From NCBI RefSeq assembly GCF_945859705.1, contig NC_079138.1, positions 1,178,001 to 1,242,000 on the forward strand: a DNA stretch of 64,000 nt, written 5' to 3'. The stretch comes from Episyrphus balteatus (lineage: Eukaryota; Arthropoda; Insecta; Diptera; Syrphidae). Positions 24,571 to 37,117 of the stretch are shown piece after piece. The notes below the pieces were generated by a model. It had not been told where the DNA came from. It made no database searches and was given only the letters and a program-made list of their open reading frames with translations. The position numbers and the translations under genes were made by a program. How positions within the stretch are numbered: position 1 is the first letter of the stretch; each line of letters begins with the position of its first letter.

Positions 24571-26559
24571 ACTAAATTAGTACTTAATTACAAAATAAAT
24601 GAACAACAACAAACTTAATAAAAATTCTAAAAATGTTTTTAAAAAACCGTCAAAAAAACTTCAATTTGAATTTTTTTTAGAATTTTTGAAGTAAATTTGT
24701 CAACCTAGCAATAAATTCATCTGTTGATTAAAAAGAAATCAAATTTCTACAATGTTGCGTTTAGAAAATACCCCACCGTGATCCTGAACAAGTTTAAGTT
24801 TGACCTAAAATGACGACAAAAACTAAAAACGAGCTTTTGTTCTTGAATGTCTCAGCAATAATAATCCATTTTTACCAAAACCGGATTAGATTTTTTTTCG
24901 AGATATATCCCCGTAAATGTGTTTTTTTTTTTTTTTTTTTTTGAAAAATTTATATCAACGCAAGGCGCGAGTACTATAATACGATAACTTAGGCGCCGAG
25001 ATTTGATAACGGTTTTTTTTTGTAGAAGTGTTGAATAGAATCATATTTTGTTTTCGGAGGGTGGATCTATCTCCCCCCGTTTAGGCGGGAGTGACAAATT
25101 TCTAAAAAAATTATTTCAAATCACAAAAAAAATATTCAAAAGCAATGGCAACACTTACTCTTATCAATGCTACCTTTTTTGAAAGCTAGAATTGCACACT
25201 TAATTTTAAATCCAGTTATTTCAATCAATCGTTGTTTAAATATAATCGATTTCAAAGTCATCAATTGGAAAAAGTAAGTTCAAAAAAATACATTGAATAC
25301 TATTTTTTCCAAGACTGTTAGTTTCAATACGAAATTTGTTCAAGAAAGTTACAAAAAAGCCGAAAAGAAAACGAAAGAAAAAACACCTCCAAATCATATT
25401 GAAATCATAGATTTTTTTAAAATCTATGTCATTTTTTGTCATTTTTTGAAAAAATATAAAATTACAAAAAACGAGAAGGAATTCTAAGTACATGATTTTT
25501 TTTAATGAAAGAACATAAAATATTGATACATATGTTGGTAAAAAAAAAGTTCTGTCCATTAACCTGATTTTTTTGTGTTATACACTCTTTTCATAACACT
25601 CCAAAAACTACTTCCACCTGATTTTGTGTGATATTTTCCGGTGTAGGAAAATGGACAACTTTAATTCAATCGGAACAAAATTAAAAGACGCAGATGGGGA
25701 AATAAACGTTTTGACCCAAACTAGCATTACTGTGCTAGCTTTCATAAAAGAGAAAAATGGATTGTCTCACTGTTCGCACCTTTCCCCTACTTATTCCATA
25801 AGACTCGCGGATTGTACCTGGAGTGGAGACTAAGCAGTTGAAACAAAATTCTGCAAAAATTAGATAATTTTGTTTTCGCTATTTATAAAACTAAGTATGT
25901 AATTGATGTAAATCCACCGTGGAACTAAAGAAAAAAAACATGATCATGATCTTCCGGGTTCTTTAATTTTGAGAATATTTAGGCTGGTAAGTTATACTTT
26001 ATTTCACTGCCCTTGTTGGGCAAGTTGCTCTGGCTTCCATTAATTTTTTTTTTTTATATTTATATCTACCTAACTTATACCTACTGTTTCATGAATTTAA
26101 AGAAAACGAAGTAAAAAATAACACTAATTAAAATGTTTCCCGTTACTTTGACACCCTTTCTTCATGCGCCTTGTTCTACCTTTCCTCACCATACCAATAT
26201 CATAACCTATTCACACTCATTTTATTCACAACTGCAAACTGCCGTCTTCCTGTGAGTGACTGGGTCTAAATTCCGCATAACAACAACAATAAGAATCCAT
26301 GGACAAGGTTTCCAAAAAAAAAAAAAAAAACAAAATAGAACCCCAAACAAATAAAAAACACAACCAGTTTTCCACCAATGGTAGAAAGTGAAGAGGCTCA
26401 TTCGTGCATGCAATATGACCTGGTCTCTGCTGCGCCACCGTGTAAAGTAAACAATACAGAGCCATGTTTCTTCCCACGAATAAAACAATCAATCTACTCT
26501 CTCAGTACTGTTTGAAATGCCAAGTGAAACAAGGAAAGACAAATCTTATTTATAACCAA

Positions 26560-27400
26560 GCCCCTTTTTGTGAAACAAACTTCCCTGGGTACTGTTGATA
26601 TTAAAAAGTCTCGTGCTCTCTACGTATCCGCACTCAGTCTTTCTCTTTCTTTCACGCACTCAATAACTGTATATTCCTTCTAAAATATCCAATGAGAATT
26701 TAAACAGTTACGGAACGAATCAACTGGCTGGTTGACGCTCACCCCAAAAAACCTCTACACTTATTGATGTGTGTCATGAAGGTAGTGTTTGTACCTACAC
26801 GAAACAGTATCAGTATCCATATCAGTTATTCCGTACCGGGTCCCCGTTGCAAATTCGTACGCAAGCCAACAACGTTGGTTTTACAAAACTCAACCTAACT
26901 TACATAGTTCGTAGAATTTGGAACAAAAGCAATTATATGTTAACATATTTTGCGTTTTAGCGTCGTCGTGCTAGTAGATATGTTCTTTTGGTGCTATCGT
27001 CGTTTTCTGCCGTCACCGTTGTCGTCAGAGTTTAAACGCGTTTTTATTGAAATTGCCGTTGGCGTTGGTTTGCAATATTTTGCTTAATTTTCCATTTTTT
27101 GATTTTTGTTTTTCTAATCAATTACCTACCTATAAATTATTGACAACACGTCGTCGCCGTCGAGACAAATTTCGATGTTGAAGTAAGACATTGTGCGTCT
27201 AAGATTATTGTGTCTGTGTTTTGTGTGTGAAAACAGCATGAAAAATTGCAAATATTTCTTAAAAAATAAAATATGTATTTATATGAAGTTAAAAAATAGT
27301 TAAAAGAAGCTAACAAAAGGAAAACAAAAAAACAAACACCTGTAGGAGCTTAATTCATAATTCAAACAACAACAACAACAGCATCAACAACAACAACAAA
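26560..27400 (+). promoter_or_regulatory. ey: candidate ey promoter and first (non-coding) exon region
   Basis: Compared with its surroundings this stretch is richer in CG (CGTCGTCGTGC, GTCACCGTTGTCGTC, CGTCGTCGCCGTCG) and free of recognised repeats. It has initiator-like TCAGTC (about 26632) and TCAGTT (about 26822) and a CAA-rich tract at 27363-27401, common in fly 5' UTRs. It lies about 4.3 kb upstream of the acceptor at 31718. The exact start site and donor could not be fixed, and no TATA box or DPE was convincing. Confidence 0.3.
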
Positions 27401-30400
27401 GTATAATCTAGTTTTTCAATCAGTACCTATAGTGTGTGTCATTCAAATCAGCAGCAGCTTTCTTTATTATTATTATTTTTTTTTTATTTTTTTTTGTTTT
27501 AAATCATCTAACGTTAAATTGTTCACATTTTTGGGTGCCCATTTTTGTTTTCGTAATAATGCAAACGACATAACTGTCACAAGAGTGCTACAAGTGTTTT
27601 TAAAAATGAAAATTTAATTTTAAATACCTGCCTAACTCTCGGTTTTTTATACGTACCAATATGTTAACATACTTACACCTGTTTATATTAATAAGTTTAT
27701 GAACTTTTTCTTTTCAACTAGGTATATTATTTGTCTTTTTAGTGTAAAATTGGTTGTTTGTAGACAATAATTCATTTAAGATAGGTACCTAACCTACCTA
27801 CCAAAATAAATAGTTAAATGAAACTAAAACTTACATAGTTTGGTTCCTTCCATCCTGTCCATCAATCTGCTATAACAAATATCACTGGAATTTTAATTTG
27901 GATTATGACTTTTCATGGATAAGTATTATTACATTGGTCATCGAAGTTTTTGATGAATAAACCAAACACCTACGTTTCCAAAGTTTTTGATAATTTGAAC
28001 TATAATTCGGAGTCAGTAATATTCATTCAGATCCCGATTTTGAAATATTACTGGTAGAGCATGCAAACAAACCAGTTTATGGGGTTTTGTTTCAATTGTT
28101 TAGATATTTTAAAATCTGTTTAAATCTTTCCGATAGCTCTTGTATTGTCTGAGATATCTTATATTGCAGATATTGTGTTTTGGCTTATTACATGAAGCTA
28201 TACAAAACAATTTGTTTCCATTTCCTAACAGTAATATATCCCAAGCGGTATCTAAACCCTTGAAAAAGTAAGTAGGTATAGTTGGGTTTATTCATCACAA
28301 AATTTTAATATTTTTGACCAGTGACCTATACTTGTATCGCCAAGGGGTTAGGCTGTTAACCATAGATAGCTTAAACAACAAAAAATATAATCACAAACAC
28401 TGAATTGTAGTAGGGACTAGGGAGAACTATACATATTCTTCAAATAAAAAAAAAATTAATTAAATGCATTGGCGAAAAGTTAGTCAAAATATGTGTTCAC
28501 GTATTTTTTAATAAGTAGGTATATTATAGATATGAAGTGAAAGGTCGGCCACCTGAATTAGTCGATGCCGTCTTTGGATTATTGGATATATTATGGTCAT
28601 CAAAATCTGAGCTCCCGAGCTATAAAATGGTTTTCAATAAAACGCTGGCGCTGCGCTGGTTAAGTCGGTACCATTAAAATTCACTTATTTAATCTCTCCT
28701 CGTCTCAATTTTGTGAAGGTACCTAAGCAATTTCTTTTCTATAGCAACTACTGTACTTATAGGTGCGTGAATTATGTTTTTGTTTTTTTGAAGCACAGGG
28801 CTTACAACTTTTGGAGAGAATATAATCAAAAGCTTCAATTCAGTCAATGCTGAGTTATCTCATGGAATTTTGGGGATTACCTAAATCGAGTTTATTTTTT
28901 ACCTTTCAAACTGAAATACTGGAAATTTTAGCTTCTTTTTGTTACTTTTTGAACAAAAAAAAGGGAGGCCGTTTCCATTCGGAAGAAATAGCCGAAATGC
29001 AAGGACACTTCCTTTAAAAATTCAGATAGTCTTAGTTTCTATTTATCAGATGTCGATCGCCAATCAAGTAATTACTTGGCTTAACTTTAAGACAGAATTG
29101 TTAGTGCGAATGACGACAGAGCTCTTGGTTATATCCCAGCCTTCACAATCTTCAGGCTTTCGGGGTAATGCCTCTTGCGAAGAATTGACAAGGCATCCAA
29201 TAGTATCATTGTAATCCTCAGAGGAGAATCGGGGAGTTAGTGCTATTAGATTTTCTTGAAATTATTCAATTTTAACAGTGATCGTTTTACTGATGCGTTC
29301 TACAGATGCTAGAGTTCCAATTTTATTTCAACCTTTTTTCTTCCTACCTTATAGCATAGGTAGTTTTTTTTCTGGAAAAATTAAGTCGCTTGAAATCTAT
29401 GACTCTTGGTCCGAAATTTCATATGGATTACAAACACAAAAGTAAGAACTTGTCACATAAAAATTTTCCACCTTGTTACACCTGTTTCCCTGTCAAAATC
29501 TTGTGTGTATCAAATATCAACCTATACTGTTTTTTTTTTCGACCAATTGATACGTAAGTCATTTATTATGAGACACGGAAAAAAAGCTGGATTTAAACAA
29601 AAGGATAGTTTTTTGTTTTTATTTTGTTTTATGTGGGACATGTGGGACTCTCGTAAGAATGCGCGCCATCAGAAGATTATAGCTCACACTGGGATATTCT
29701 ACCATTAGATATCGTTTTCCGAAGACTCTTTGAAAAAAGATTTATACAACATCGGACAGAAAATTATAAGACAAAAAAGACTATGTTCCAAGAAATGAAT
29801 GATGAATGACCTGATATAGTAAATCCATGACAATATTTTTGAATCAACAAATTTAAATCTTAGTGAGTTATTTACTTCAAAAAGCCCTTACTGATGCATT
29901 CGTAGCTACTAGTGACCTTAACATCGCAGGTCGGTGTATTCTGATCCATGAAAGCTCTATCATAACTAATCGCAAAATGATATATTTTTTAATTTGTACC
30001 ATTTTCTTTTTTGAGCTAATTTTTGCTTTCAAAGGTTACATCTCTGAAAATGCTTAATAAACAAAAAATTAAGCTCTGTAATTTAATATTCAACTTCTAG
30101 TTTTTGAATAAGGTTAATCTTTTCATAGAAAAAGGTTTTTTTCGAAAATCATTATCAATGGTATTTCCAATATACTGAGGGAAAAAACGCAATGTAAAAT
30201 GCAATACGGTAAACGTGGATTCAATACTGAAAAAAAACCTACATGATTTAAAACTTTCGCCTTAAACGCATATTCATTTTTTAAAATAGTTAAATCAATA
30301 TTTCAAAAAAAGGTTTATATGTTTTAAAAAGTTAATTGGTTTAGCCATTTATACATATATACCTATGTATATTTATTATATTACATTTTAATGAAATGAC

Positions 30401-31718
30401 CGATATATGGGGTGACCAATAATTGTGTTGACTTTGTGACCCACAGTTAACTTAGTGCCAGTACGGTTTTTTGTCCTTTCAATTTCGTTTAACCATTAAT
30501 TTTATTTAAAATATTGCATTTCTTTCAATGAATTTTAAACGATTTAGTAAAACGCTTAAGTCATTTTAGTAAGTCAAAGAGCATTAGCGCAACATTTTAT
30601 AAGATTTAGTAAAATGCTAAAGCTATTTCAGTAATTTAATTCTTTAAAATTTTGCGCATTATATTTTAAGCGTATTTAAAATTGTAATTTTATTGCCTTC
30701 AGGAAAAAAATCAATGTATTCGAAAAGTTCGGCCATTATTACTTATTATTATTAATTTTTCGGTAAATTAAAACAAAATTTCATTTTGACTGAATATCCT
30801 TCAGATTTCGTCAGTGGCCTCAAGTCCAAGGTAACTTAATGGCAAACTTAGGAGAGTTACAGGTTAAAAACGGTGTGAATTTTTGAAATAACTAGAAAGT
30901 TTTTAAATTGCTTATATTTTGAAAATAAATTGTCATTTGTACTTAACTTTTTCCCTAAGTTTATGGAAAAGTGTATTTATGCTGCGAATAAAATAACCCC
31001 ACTTTACAGTAGGTACATATTAGAAAAATAAAACAAAGAACTTAGTGATGAGACAATCTACTGTGACAATTGAGTAAAAAATTAATTATTATTGAATTAT
31101 TATTAGCTACAACAGAAGTAAATTTACCGGCGAGGTGTAGCGAGAAACAAAAAGGAGATTTTGCGACCAATCAGTAGTATTATGTATACGGCAGGTGCTC
31201 CTATATAACCTCTTTGAGTTTCTTGGAACGAGTTACCCGCCTCTGTTCTTCCATCCCAACTCAAAATCCAGAACTTCAAAACTAATGTTCATATGTATCT
31301 CCATTCAAACCCCTCCCTATTTTCCTAATGCTCGTACTGTGTTCACTATAATGTGTAAATTTATTATTGCGCATTTATTGTAAAAAAAAACTGCCTTGCT
31401 TCTTCTTTTGATATTTGTTATAAGTATGTAGTGAAATTCAATTCAATTTTATTTACTAAGTATTAAATGCCACAAAATTGTAGAAACTAATTTATTTTGT
31501 TTATATGTAAGCTATCTTTCTATTTGTATTGCTTTGTTTATTCCCCACAAAATATTAATTGACTTGTATAAAACACAAATTCAAAGGGAACAAGTCAAAT
31601 AATATATATCAAGTAGTTGTATTAATTACAATACCTTAAGATACATAGTTAGTATAGTAATTAAATGTATTGTTTCTTCCTCATAATTTGTATTCAATGT
31701 TTTTTATCTGTTTCCTAG
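27401..31718 (+). other. ey: probable first intron of ey
   Basis: AT-rich, no convincing gene. Several open frames of 60-100 codons (28.9-30.1 kb) lack start context, splice partners and family resemblance. A CACTGAGGG-type transposon end lies near 30175. The acceptor TTTTATCTGTTTCCTAG ends at 31718. Confidence 0.4.
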
Positions 31719-31743
31719 TTAGGCACATATTTAATAATAAATA

Positions 31744-31776
31744 ATGGCCAAAAAAACAAAACCACAAAAAAAGTGA
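31744..31776 (+). promoter_or_regulatory. uORF 1 in the ey 5' UTR
   Basis: ATG to TGA, ten codons (MAKKTKPQKK), upstream of the ey start. If the transcript includes it, it should lower initiation at the main ATG. Confidence 0.35.
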
Positions 31777-31789
31777 AACCAAGTGAATA

Positions 31790-31816
31790 ATGTTAAATAG
31801 AAATTCAGAAAACTAA
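31790..31816 (+). promoter_or_regulatory. uORF 2 in the ey 5' UTR
   Basis: ATG to TAA, eight codons (MLNRNSEN), 45 bp before the ey start. Possible translational control, inferred from position only. Confidence 0.35.
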
Positions 31817-31861
31817 ATAACAAATAAGAAGATAATTAATCGCAGTTAAACAAGTGTGCAA

Positions 31862-31964
31862 ATGTTTGCATTGCAACCAACACCGGCTATGGGAGCTGTG
31901 GTTGCTCCATGGTCCGGTTCAATGATTGATAGGATACCATCGTTGGATGAAATACCGCATAAAG
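31862..31964 (+). CDS. ey: eyeless (Pax6), first coding exon
   Basis: Encodes residues 1-34, MFALQPTPAMGAVVAPWSGS then MIDRIPSLDEIPHK, plus the first base of codon 35. This matches the N-terminus remembered for Drosophila Eyeless (MFTLQPTP..., ...PSLED...HKG) and not Twin of eyeless, which starts differently. Eyeless is a nuclear transcription factor, a master regulator of eye development acting through paired domain and homeodomain. The donor GTAAAG follows at 31965, in phase 1. It can be joined to 57005, giving K-G-HSGVNQ, or to the alternative exon at 36950, giving K-D-NVIAMRN. The ATG is the only one giving the family N-terminus. Confidence 0.93.
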
Positions 31965-33233
31965 GTAAAGGTAGGATATACAAATGTTTTTTAAGCCCTT
32001 TTGAGAGTTTCAATTTTTAAAATATTTCTTTGAAATTATTATTCTCTGAAATTATTATTACTGGTAGTCGGCAAAGATGGGAGGGGAAGGGGTCGTTTTT
32101 AATTTTAAGCTGGACCCACACTAGGTTAAACAATTCAATTCAGCAACAAGTAAACATTTCCAAATTATTCTATTATTCTTAATGATGCACAGCTCAGGTT
32201 ATTTCAGTTAAGTGTTTTTCACCAGTCATTCCTAAACATAAAATTCTTTCTTCAAAAGAAAAAATAACCCAAAAAGCAAGTAAAAAGCTATTATAGACAA
32301 AAAGGTAATTGGCTTGAATAGTTAAAAAAAAAATAGCAACAGTGGCTTATGCCAATTATTTATCAATACCTAAAAATATAGTTTCGATAAAATATTATTC
32401 TAAACCTATTTTAGAAATATTTGTGTCTTAATCTAATTTTTTATTTTTGTAAATTTAAAATTTCACCCAGGTAAAATACTTTTAAAAATTTCGTTATCTA
32501 AGCTAAGAGCATTTTTTATTCAAGTGAATCATTTCTTTTTTGAGAGTTTCACAACAAACAAACCCTTGCCAAAATCTGAAAAGCGCAATTATCTATGGGT
32601 TTTCACAAATTCAAAAATCATTTGAAATCGAGAATACAGAGAGTACTTATAACTTTTAAACAACTTGAAGATGTTTAATCTCGTTTTTATTGAAGGTTGT
32701 ATAAACCAACAATTTTATTTCACGTAGTCAAACATTTCTTAAACGTCAAACTGTTCACTTTGAAGACTTTAGCTGTGTTTTATTGGCATTGCTATCCGTA
32801 TCTGCAAATGGCGTTTAAATGAGTTACAAAAAACAAAACGCAGCTGACGATAAGAATAGAAGCTAAACCAAGCTGCGAATAGAAGTGTATTAGTTTGCGT
32901 TTTCCTTTTTCTTGGTGCCTGCGTACATACATTTTTGTTCAGTGGTAATATTTAGGAAATCCTACAGCGGATAGCTTTCCCAAAAAACACGCCTACTGAC
33001 ATTTGTTGTTTTTAGAAAGCATCAATGGGAACTGCAAAGTTATTTTTTTAATGGCAAAAATCAATTTATCATAAGTCTTTAAACAGTCATCAAAAACTAA
33101 GCTAATAAATTCTTCCGAAAATTAATTAAAAACTGGTGTTATTTTAAATTTGTATATATCAAGTTATTCAAAGTCACAGATTCGCTTACTTCCTTATTGC
33201 AGGTAACTTTTCAGTGAAATATCCTCCAACCAT

Positions 33234-33330
33234 TAGCTCCGTGAAGCCAGAACTGCGACCTCAAAATTTTTGAACCAAATTTGTCTAATTCGTTTGTCCA
33301 TGTTTGCCCACCCAAAATTTTCGTTTTTCT
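33234..33330 (+). repeat. solo end of the 38096-43154 element family
   Basis: AGCTCCGTGAAGCCAGAACT, then GCGACCTCAAAATTTTTGAA and AAATTTGTCTAATTCGTTTG, is the same sequence as the right terminus of the large element (43154 read backwards). The matching second end is not present nearby, so this is a truncated copy. Confidence 0.8.
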
Positions 33331-33764
33331 CCATATATTTTTAGGCATTCTCCTTTGAATTAAGCTCTTATTTTACTTAAATAAATAATTATTCTTTTGT
33401 CTGAAAATAAAATTTGATGTTTTTTTTTTTTGGAGACCTCCTTCCGGGAACTTGAACTTGGTTCAAACATTTTAGATAGTTTGGTTCAAAAACACAAATC
33501 CTTAAAAAATAAATATTTTCAAATGTTTGAGGAATGGCACGTTCAATTTTTTTTTTTCATAAACATAGGTGCAATTCTTTTCTTTTAATGAAAAAAAAGG
33601 GTGTTCATAACTTCGGTCCTGCATAACTTCGGTTTTTCATAGCTTTGGTCCATATGCATAAAAAAGTAAATACTAACTATATGAAATTAATAAGTATAAA
33701 CTAGGTTTGATATGCACAATATGTGGATAAAAATGTTAATACTTGACAGTTTTTATAACTGACT

Positions 33765-33900
33765 CCTAAAAAAGAGGAGGTATTCAATTCGTCTGTATTT
33801 TTTTTCTGTATTTTTTTTTTCTTTTGTTTGTTACCTCATAACTTTGGACTGAGTGAACCAATTTTGATAATTCTTTTTGTATTGGTAAGCTGGTGCCTGC
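33765..33900 (+). repeat. dispersed repeat (GAGGAGGTATTCAATTCGTC type), copy 2
   Basis: Same blocks and order as at 11640-11790, in the same orientation. The following 33930-34040 (ACCATAAAACCCATGTTTTC, complement) resembles about 60150-60175. Confidence 0.75.
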
Positions 33901-34042
33901 AGTGTGGTCCCATTTCGTTTAGTTCTGGCTATAGGAACTATGAGAAAAACCATAAAACCCATGTTTTCATCCATTGAAGTCGGTTTTGTTTTATTTTTGA
34001 TAAAATTTTGATTATTAAAGTTCAAAACTCTGTTACTATTTC

Positions 34043-35195
34043 CTATTTTCGATATAAACGCCCATATTCCGCAATTCGACCGAAAGTGAATTAAAATCAC
34101 TTTTCAATTTCACGTGAAAAGAAATATCATATTCTTCTTTTCGATCGATTTCGAAAACTTCGAAATTGCTTCGAATTGTCAAAACTAAAGGATCATCATT
34201 TTTATTTTGTTTCTAAATTGAAAGTACTGCTGCTTTGCACTTGGATGCAATTTTTTTTGGCAATTTTAATGGCAAAAAAGCAGAATTTAAAAGATAAAAT
34301 AAGAAGACACATTTTGTGAGACAAATCAAATACTTATGTATGTAGGTATGTAAACGTAAATGCAAATATTATTAATACCAATGAATTAGTTAAAGTTTAA
34401 AGCGAATAAGGTTGCAAACACAGAGGCAGTGATGAATTATGATATTTCTTGCCTCATACCTATATGTTACAAAACATTAAAAATATAAGTTTTGATAGTA
34501 TTTTGTCCAAAAATTGTAGATTTATCAAAAAAAGCACAAAATTCACGAACAGAAACAAAGTGAATTGAATTCGATTAAAAAACCTGAAAAAAAATGCAGA
34601 ACACCAATAACTTCACTTTCGGCAAGTGAATGCGCAAAAACTGAAATGCTGAACTGAAAATTTTTTTAATTAAATTCTTTTTGATGTTTAATCCCAAATA
34701 TATATTTTTTCGTAATATGTTGCTCTTTTAATCCAAATCAGGAGTCGAAACTGGAATTTGCTTAAAGAATTCATTAAATATGTTGACAACTAAGATTTTG
34801 AGATTTCAAAAATTTCAATTTCCAATATCTTTGAGAAAAATATTATTTTTAGAAAAAAAAAGTAAATATACGATAAAATACAGAGTTTTGAGCTTGCATT
34901 AGAAGTTTGCAAAATTTAACGGTGATGTTATTCGACGTCAAAATACTAAATACTAGATCTGAAGAATTTCCAATTGGACTAAAATTCGAAAAAAAATTTA
35001 CCTCAACCCTCAACGTCAGCTAAGCCTTTTACTCAAACAAACACAAACAGCCGTTTCAGAATTTGGAGGGGGCTCAAGCATTTGAGCTGCCCTAAATCTC
35101 TAAGATTTACGAACAAGTTTCAGTTAGTCATGTACCTACTTACATTATGATGAAATCAGATAAATAAAAACATGATTTTGAAGGCTTGGGGGGCT
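34043..35195 (-). repeat. 1.15-kb dispersed repeat, truncated copy carrying a broken ORF
   Basis: In reverse complement this matches 46105-47112 end to end, including the segment coding RSNFEVFEIDR...EEYDIS. Next to the start codon this copy has one base less, which puts the ATG out of frame, and homology stops at 34043, close to the end of the first exon in the other copy. It is therefore a broken copy. Confidence 0.75.
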
Positions 35196-36949
35196 TGTTT
35201 CTCTTCCTCCGACGGCGAAGTTTTCTAGGGCGTTTCTAGGGCGTTTCGATTTTATCGAAACCAGGCTCAAAAAATAGGTTCCTGAAAATTTGAGCCCTGA
35301 ATATTAATGTTAAGTACCTACTTCCGCATCGCACTTTTTTATTTCCCATAAGAATACCAAAGGAAATTGTTTTTTCTTCTGATTCGTAAAACTAATGAAG
35401 AATTAACTCCACTGCCATGCGAGTAAATTATTTTTTTGCTTAAAGTTATTTTAAAAATTATTTAATAAAACACTTTGTTTATCATACATTTCTCGAAGAA
35501 AATTGGGCTCTTGAGCAGGAAAAAATTAACAGCCTTAAAAATTAAAATCTGAGCAGCCAAAAGAGATATCAACATTTTTTAAACGCACTTACAAAGATTA
35601 TAGACCAGGGTCGAAGCCTTCAAAAACATTAATAAGTAAAAAAAGTGGTTCTCCTTAAAGTCGGTTTACGGAAGATAATTTTACGTGATAACGTCATAAG
35701 AATATAGGTTGTGTGCTTTTTTTAAAAAAAATTATCTAAAAATTATTTATATGTCAACTTTCTTGTAAAAAAATGTATTAGATAATAATTGTAAAGTTAT
35801 TAAGGTAAAGAACAAGACCTTACATATTAGTAACAACAGTTGGGTCAATAGGCGAGTGCCAGTGCCTGACGGTAAGACACTCTCTGTTGGAAATAAATAC
35901 CTATGATAAACTGCAACTAAAGATAAAGTCTGATAAATAGTTTTTAAAATTTCTATTTTTGTCGATTTTTTAAGATGAAAATTCTTATTCAAATGAAATG
36001 AAATAAAGTCATATTGAATTTAACAGAATTTAAGCGGTTTCTACTTATTTTAAGCTGACATCGTAACAGGGCTGGATTTATGGTGAATATCATCTTATTT
36101 TAAGATGCCCTTTTTTCTCCTTGTAGGTACCTACTAGTCAAACACATAACCCTACATTAGGCTTTGCCTTAGTAGTAGTCTATTTAATACTTAGACAATA
36201 CATACCACATAAATTGCTGAATTTCTTATGTGAAAATTTTCCTGTTTTAGAGTTCTTTGAAATTTTAATTTTTGAAAAATGTAATAGAGTTTTTTTTGCT
36301 GTATTTAAATATTTTCGGCTATGACCTGTTGTAGGTACCTACATTATTAACATTTTTTTTTAAATATTTGACTTTTGTGCTTCTAGAGGGCGCCATAATA
36401 AAATTAATATATAGCCCATAACAAGCGAACGAACAAGACGCTTCCAACGATTTCTCATTTTTAAATTATGAAAAATAATTAAGAAATTAGATGGAAGAGT
36501 TGAACAAACATACTGTGCTGTGCTGTAGTCAATTCAAACAAATTATTTCATGACTTTAACCTCTAGGAGGTGTCATATTTCATTTAACTATATTTAATAA
36601 GCTAGACACTTCTAAAAATAATACCTCATTTGTCATATTATAATCACTAGTTTTGAAGCTATTATTAAACAGATTAATATATAAAAACCAACTCACTAAA
36701 CATTAGACCCAGCTTTCCCTTATTCGGGTAATAAGTAAATAAGTAAATACAAAAACTAATTAAATTTCGGCAATGGCATTATGCTAAAAGAAAACAACAA
36801 AATATGTTAATCAAAAAACTTATAACATTGTTTCCATCCTTAATAAAAAAGAATTTAAATAGAATCACATATAAATGAATAAAACCTTATTTAAGAAAAA
36901 AAATATTTTATTTTAAACAAAACAATATTTTTTATTTGTTTACTTATAG

Positions 36950-37117
36950 ACAATGTCATTGCCATGAGAAATCTACAGTATATGGGTACAGGAAAAGTTG
37001 CTGCTGTGGATACAACAACGGCCGAATCATCCTCTACTCCGACACACTCGTCATCGTCATCATCATCGTCGTCATATTTTGCAGCGACAACTTATTACCA
37101 TTTAACTGATGATGAAT
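36950..37117 (+). CDS. ey: eyeless alternative exon upstream of the paired domain
   Basis: Exactly 168 bp (56 codons), acceptor TTACTTATAG ending at 36949, donor GTATGT at 37118, phase 1 on both sides, so inclusion or skipping keeps the frame. It encodes DNVIAMRNLQYMG, a Thr/Ser-rich middle with nine consecutive Ser, and SYFAATTYYHLTDDEC, which then joins HSGVNQ. The ends DNVIAMRN and YFATTYYHLTDDEC resemble the extra segment I remember in the longer Drosophila Eyeless isoform, while the middle is variable. It places about 56 residues directly before the first beta-turn of the paired domain, so it may alter DNA binding, as the 5a insertion does at another position in vertebrate Pax6. That functional idea is inference. 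Confidence 0.9.

Larger units (their letters stand above)
4432..26559. other. intergenic / upstream region between mGluR and ey, repeat-rich
   Basis: No convincing host gene was seen over 22 kb on either strand. Individually listed repeats and mobile elements make up much of it. The remaining stretches (for example 9.6-11.2, 14.6-18.9, 21.5-22.8 and 25.1-26.5 kb) are AT-rich with homopolymer runs and only short, unremarkable open frames. ey enhancers could lie here but none can be recognised by eye. Confidence 0.5.
31719..31861 (+). other. ey: 5' UTR of ey in exon 2
   Basis: Follows the best pyrimidine-rich acceptor upstream of the start codon (AG at 31717-31718). It contains two short upstream open reading frames, listed separately. 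The start codon context is GTGCAAATG. Confidence 0.55.
31965..36949 (+). other. ey: ey intron between first coding exon and alternative exon
   Basis: About 5 kb. In Drosophila the eye-specific enhancer with Pax6 sites lies in the intron after the ATG exon, so this and the next intron are the places to look. 32.70-32.95 kb is repeat-free and less AT-biased (for example GTATCTGCAAATGGCG). Repeats listed separately are at 33234-33330, 33765-33900 and 34043-35195. No other gene was seen. Confidence 0.7.

Noticed and set aside
26222..26492. Two overlapping 88-codon minus-strand frames
   Set aside because: Two frames open at once over the same stretch, Phe- and Trp-rich from homopolymer runs; no splice or start context.
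33600..33660. Short local repeat of CATAACTTCGGT-like phrases
   Set aside because: Only two or three imperfect units over 50 bp, too short to interpret.
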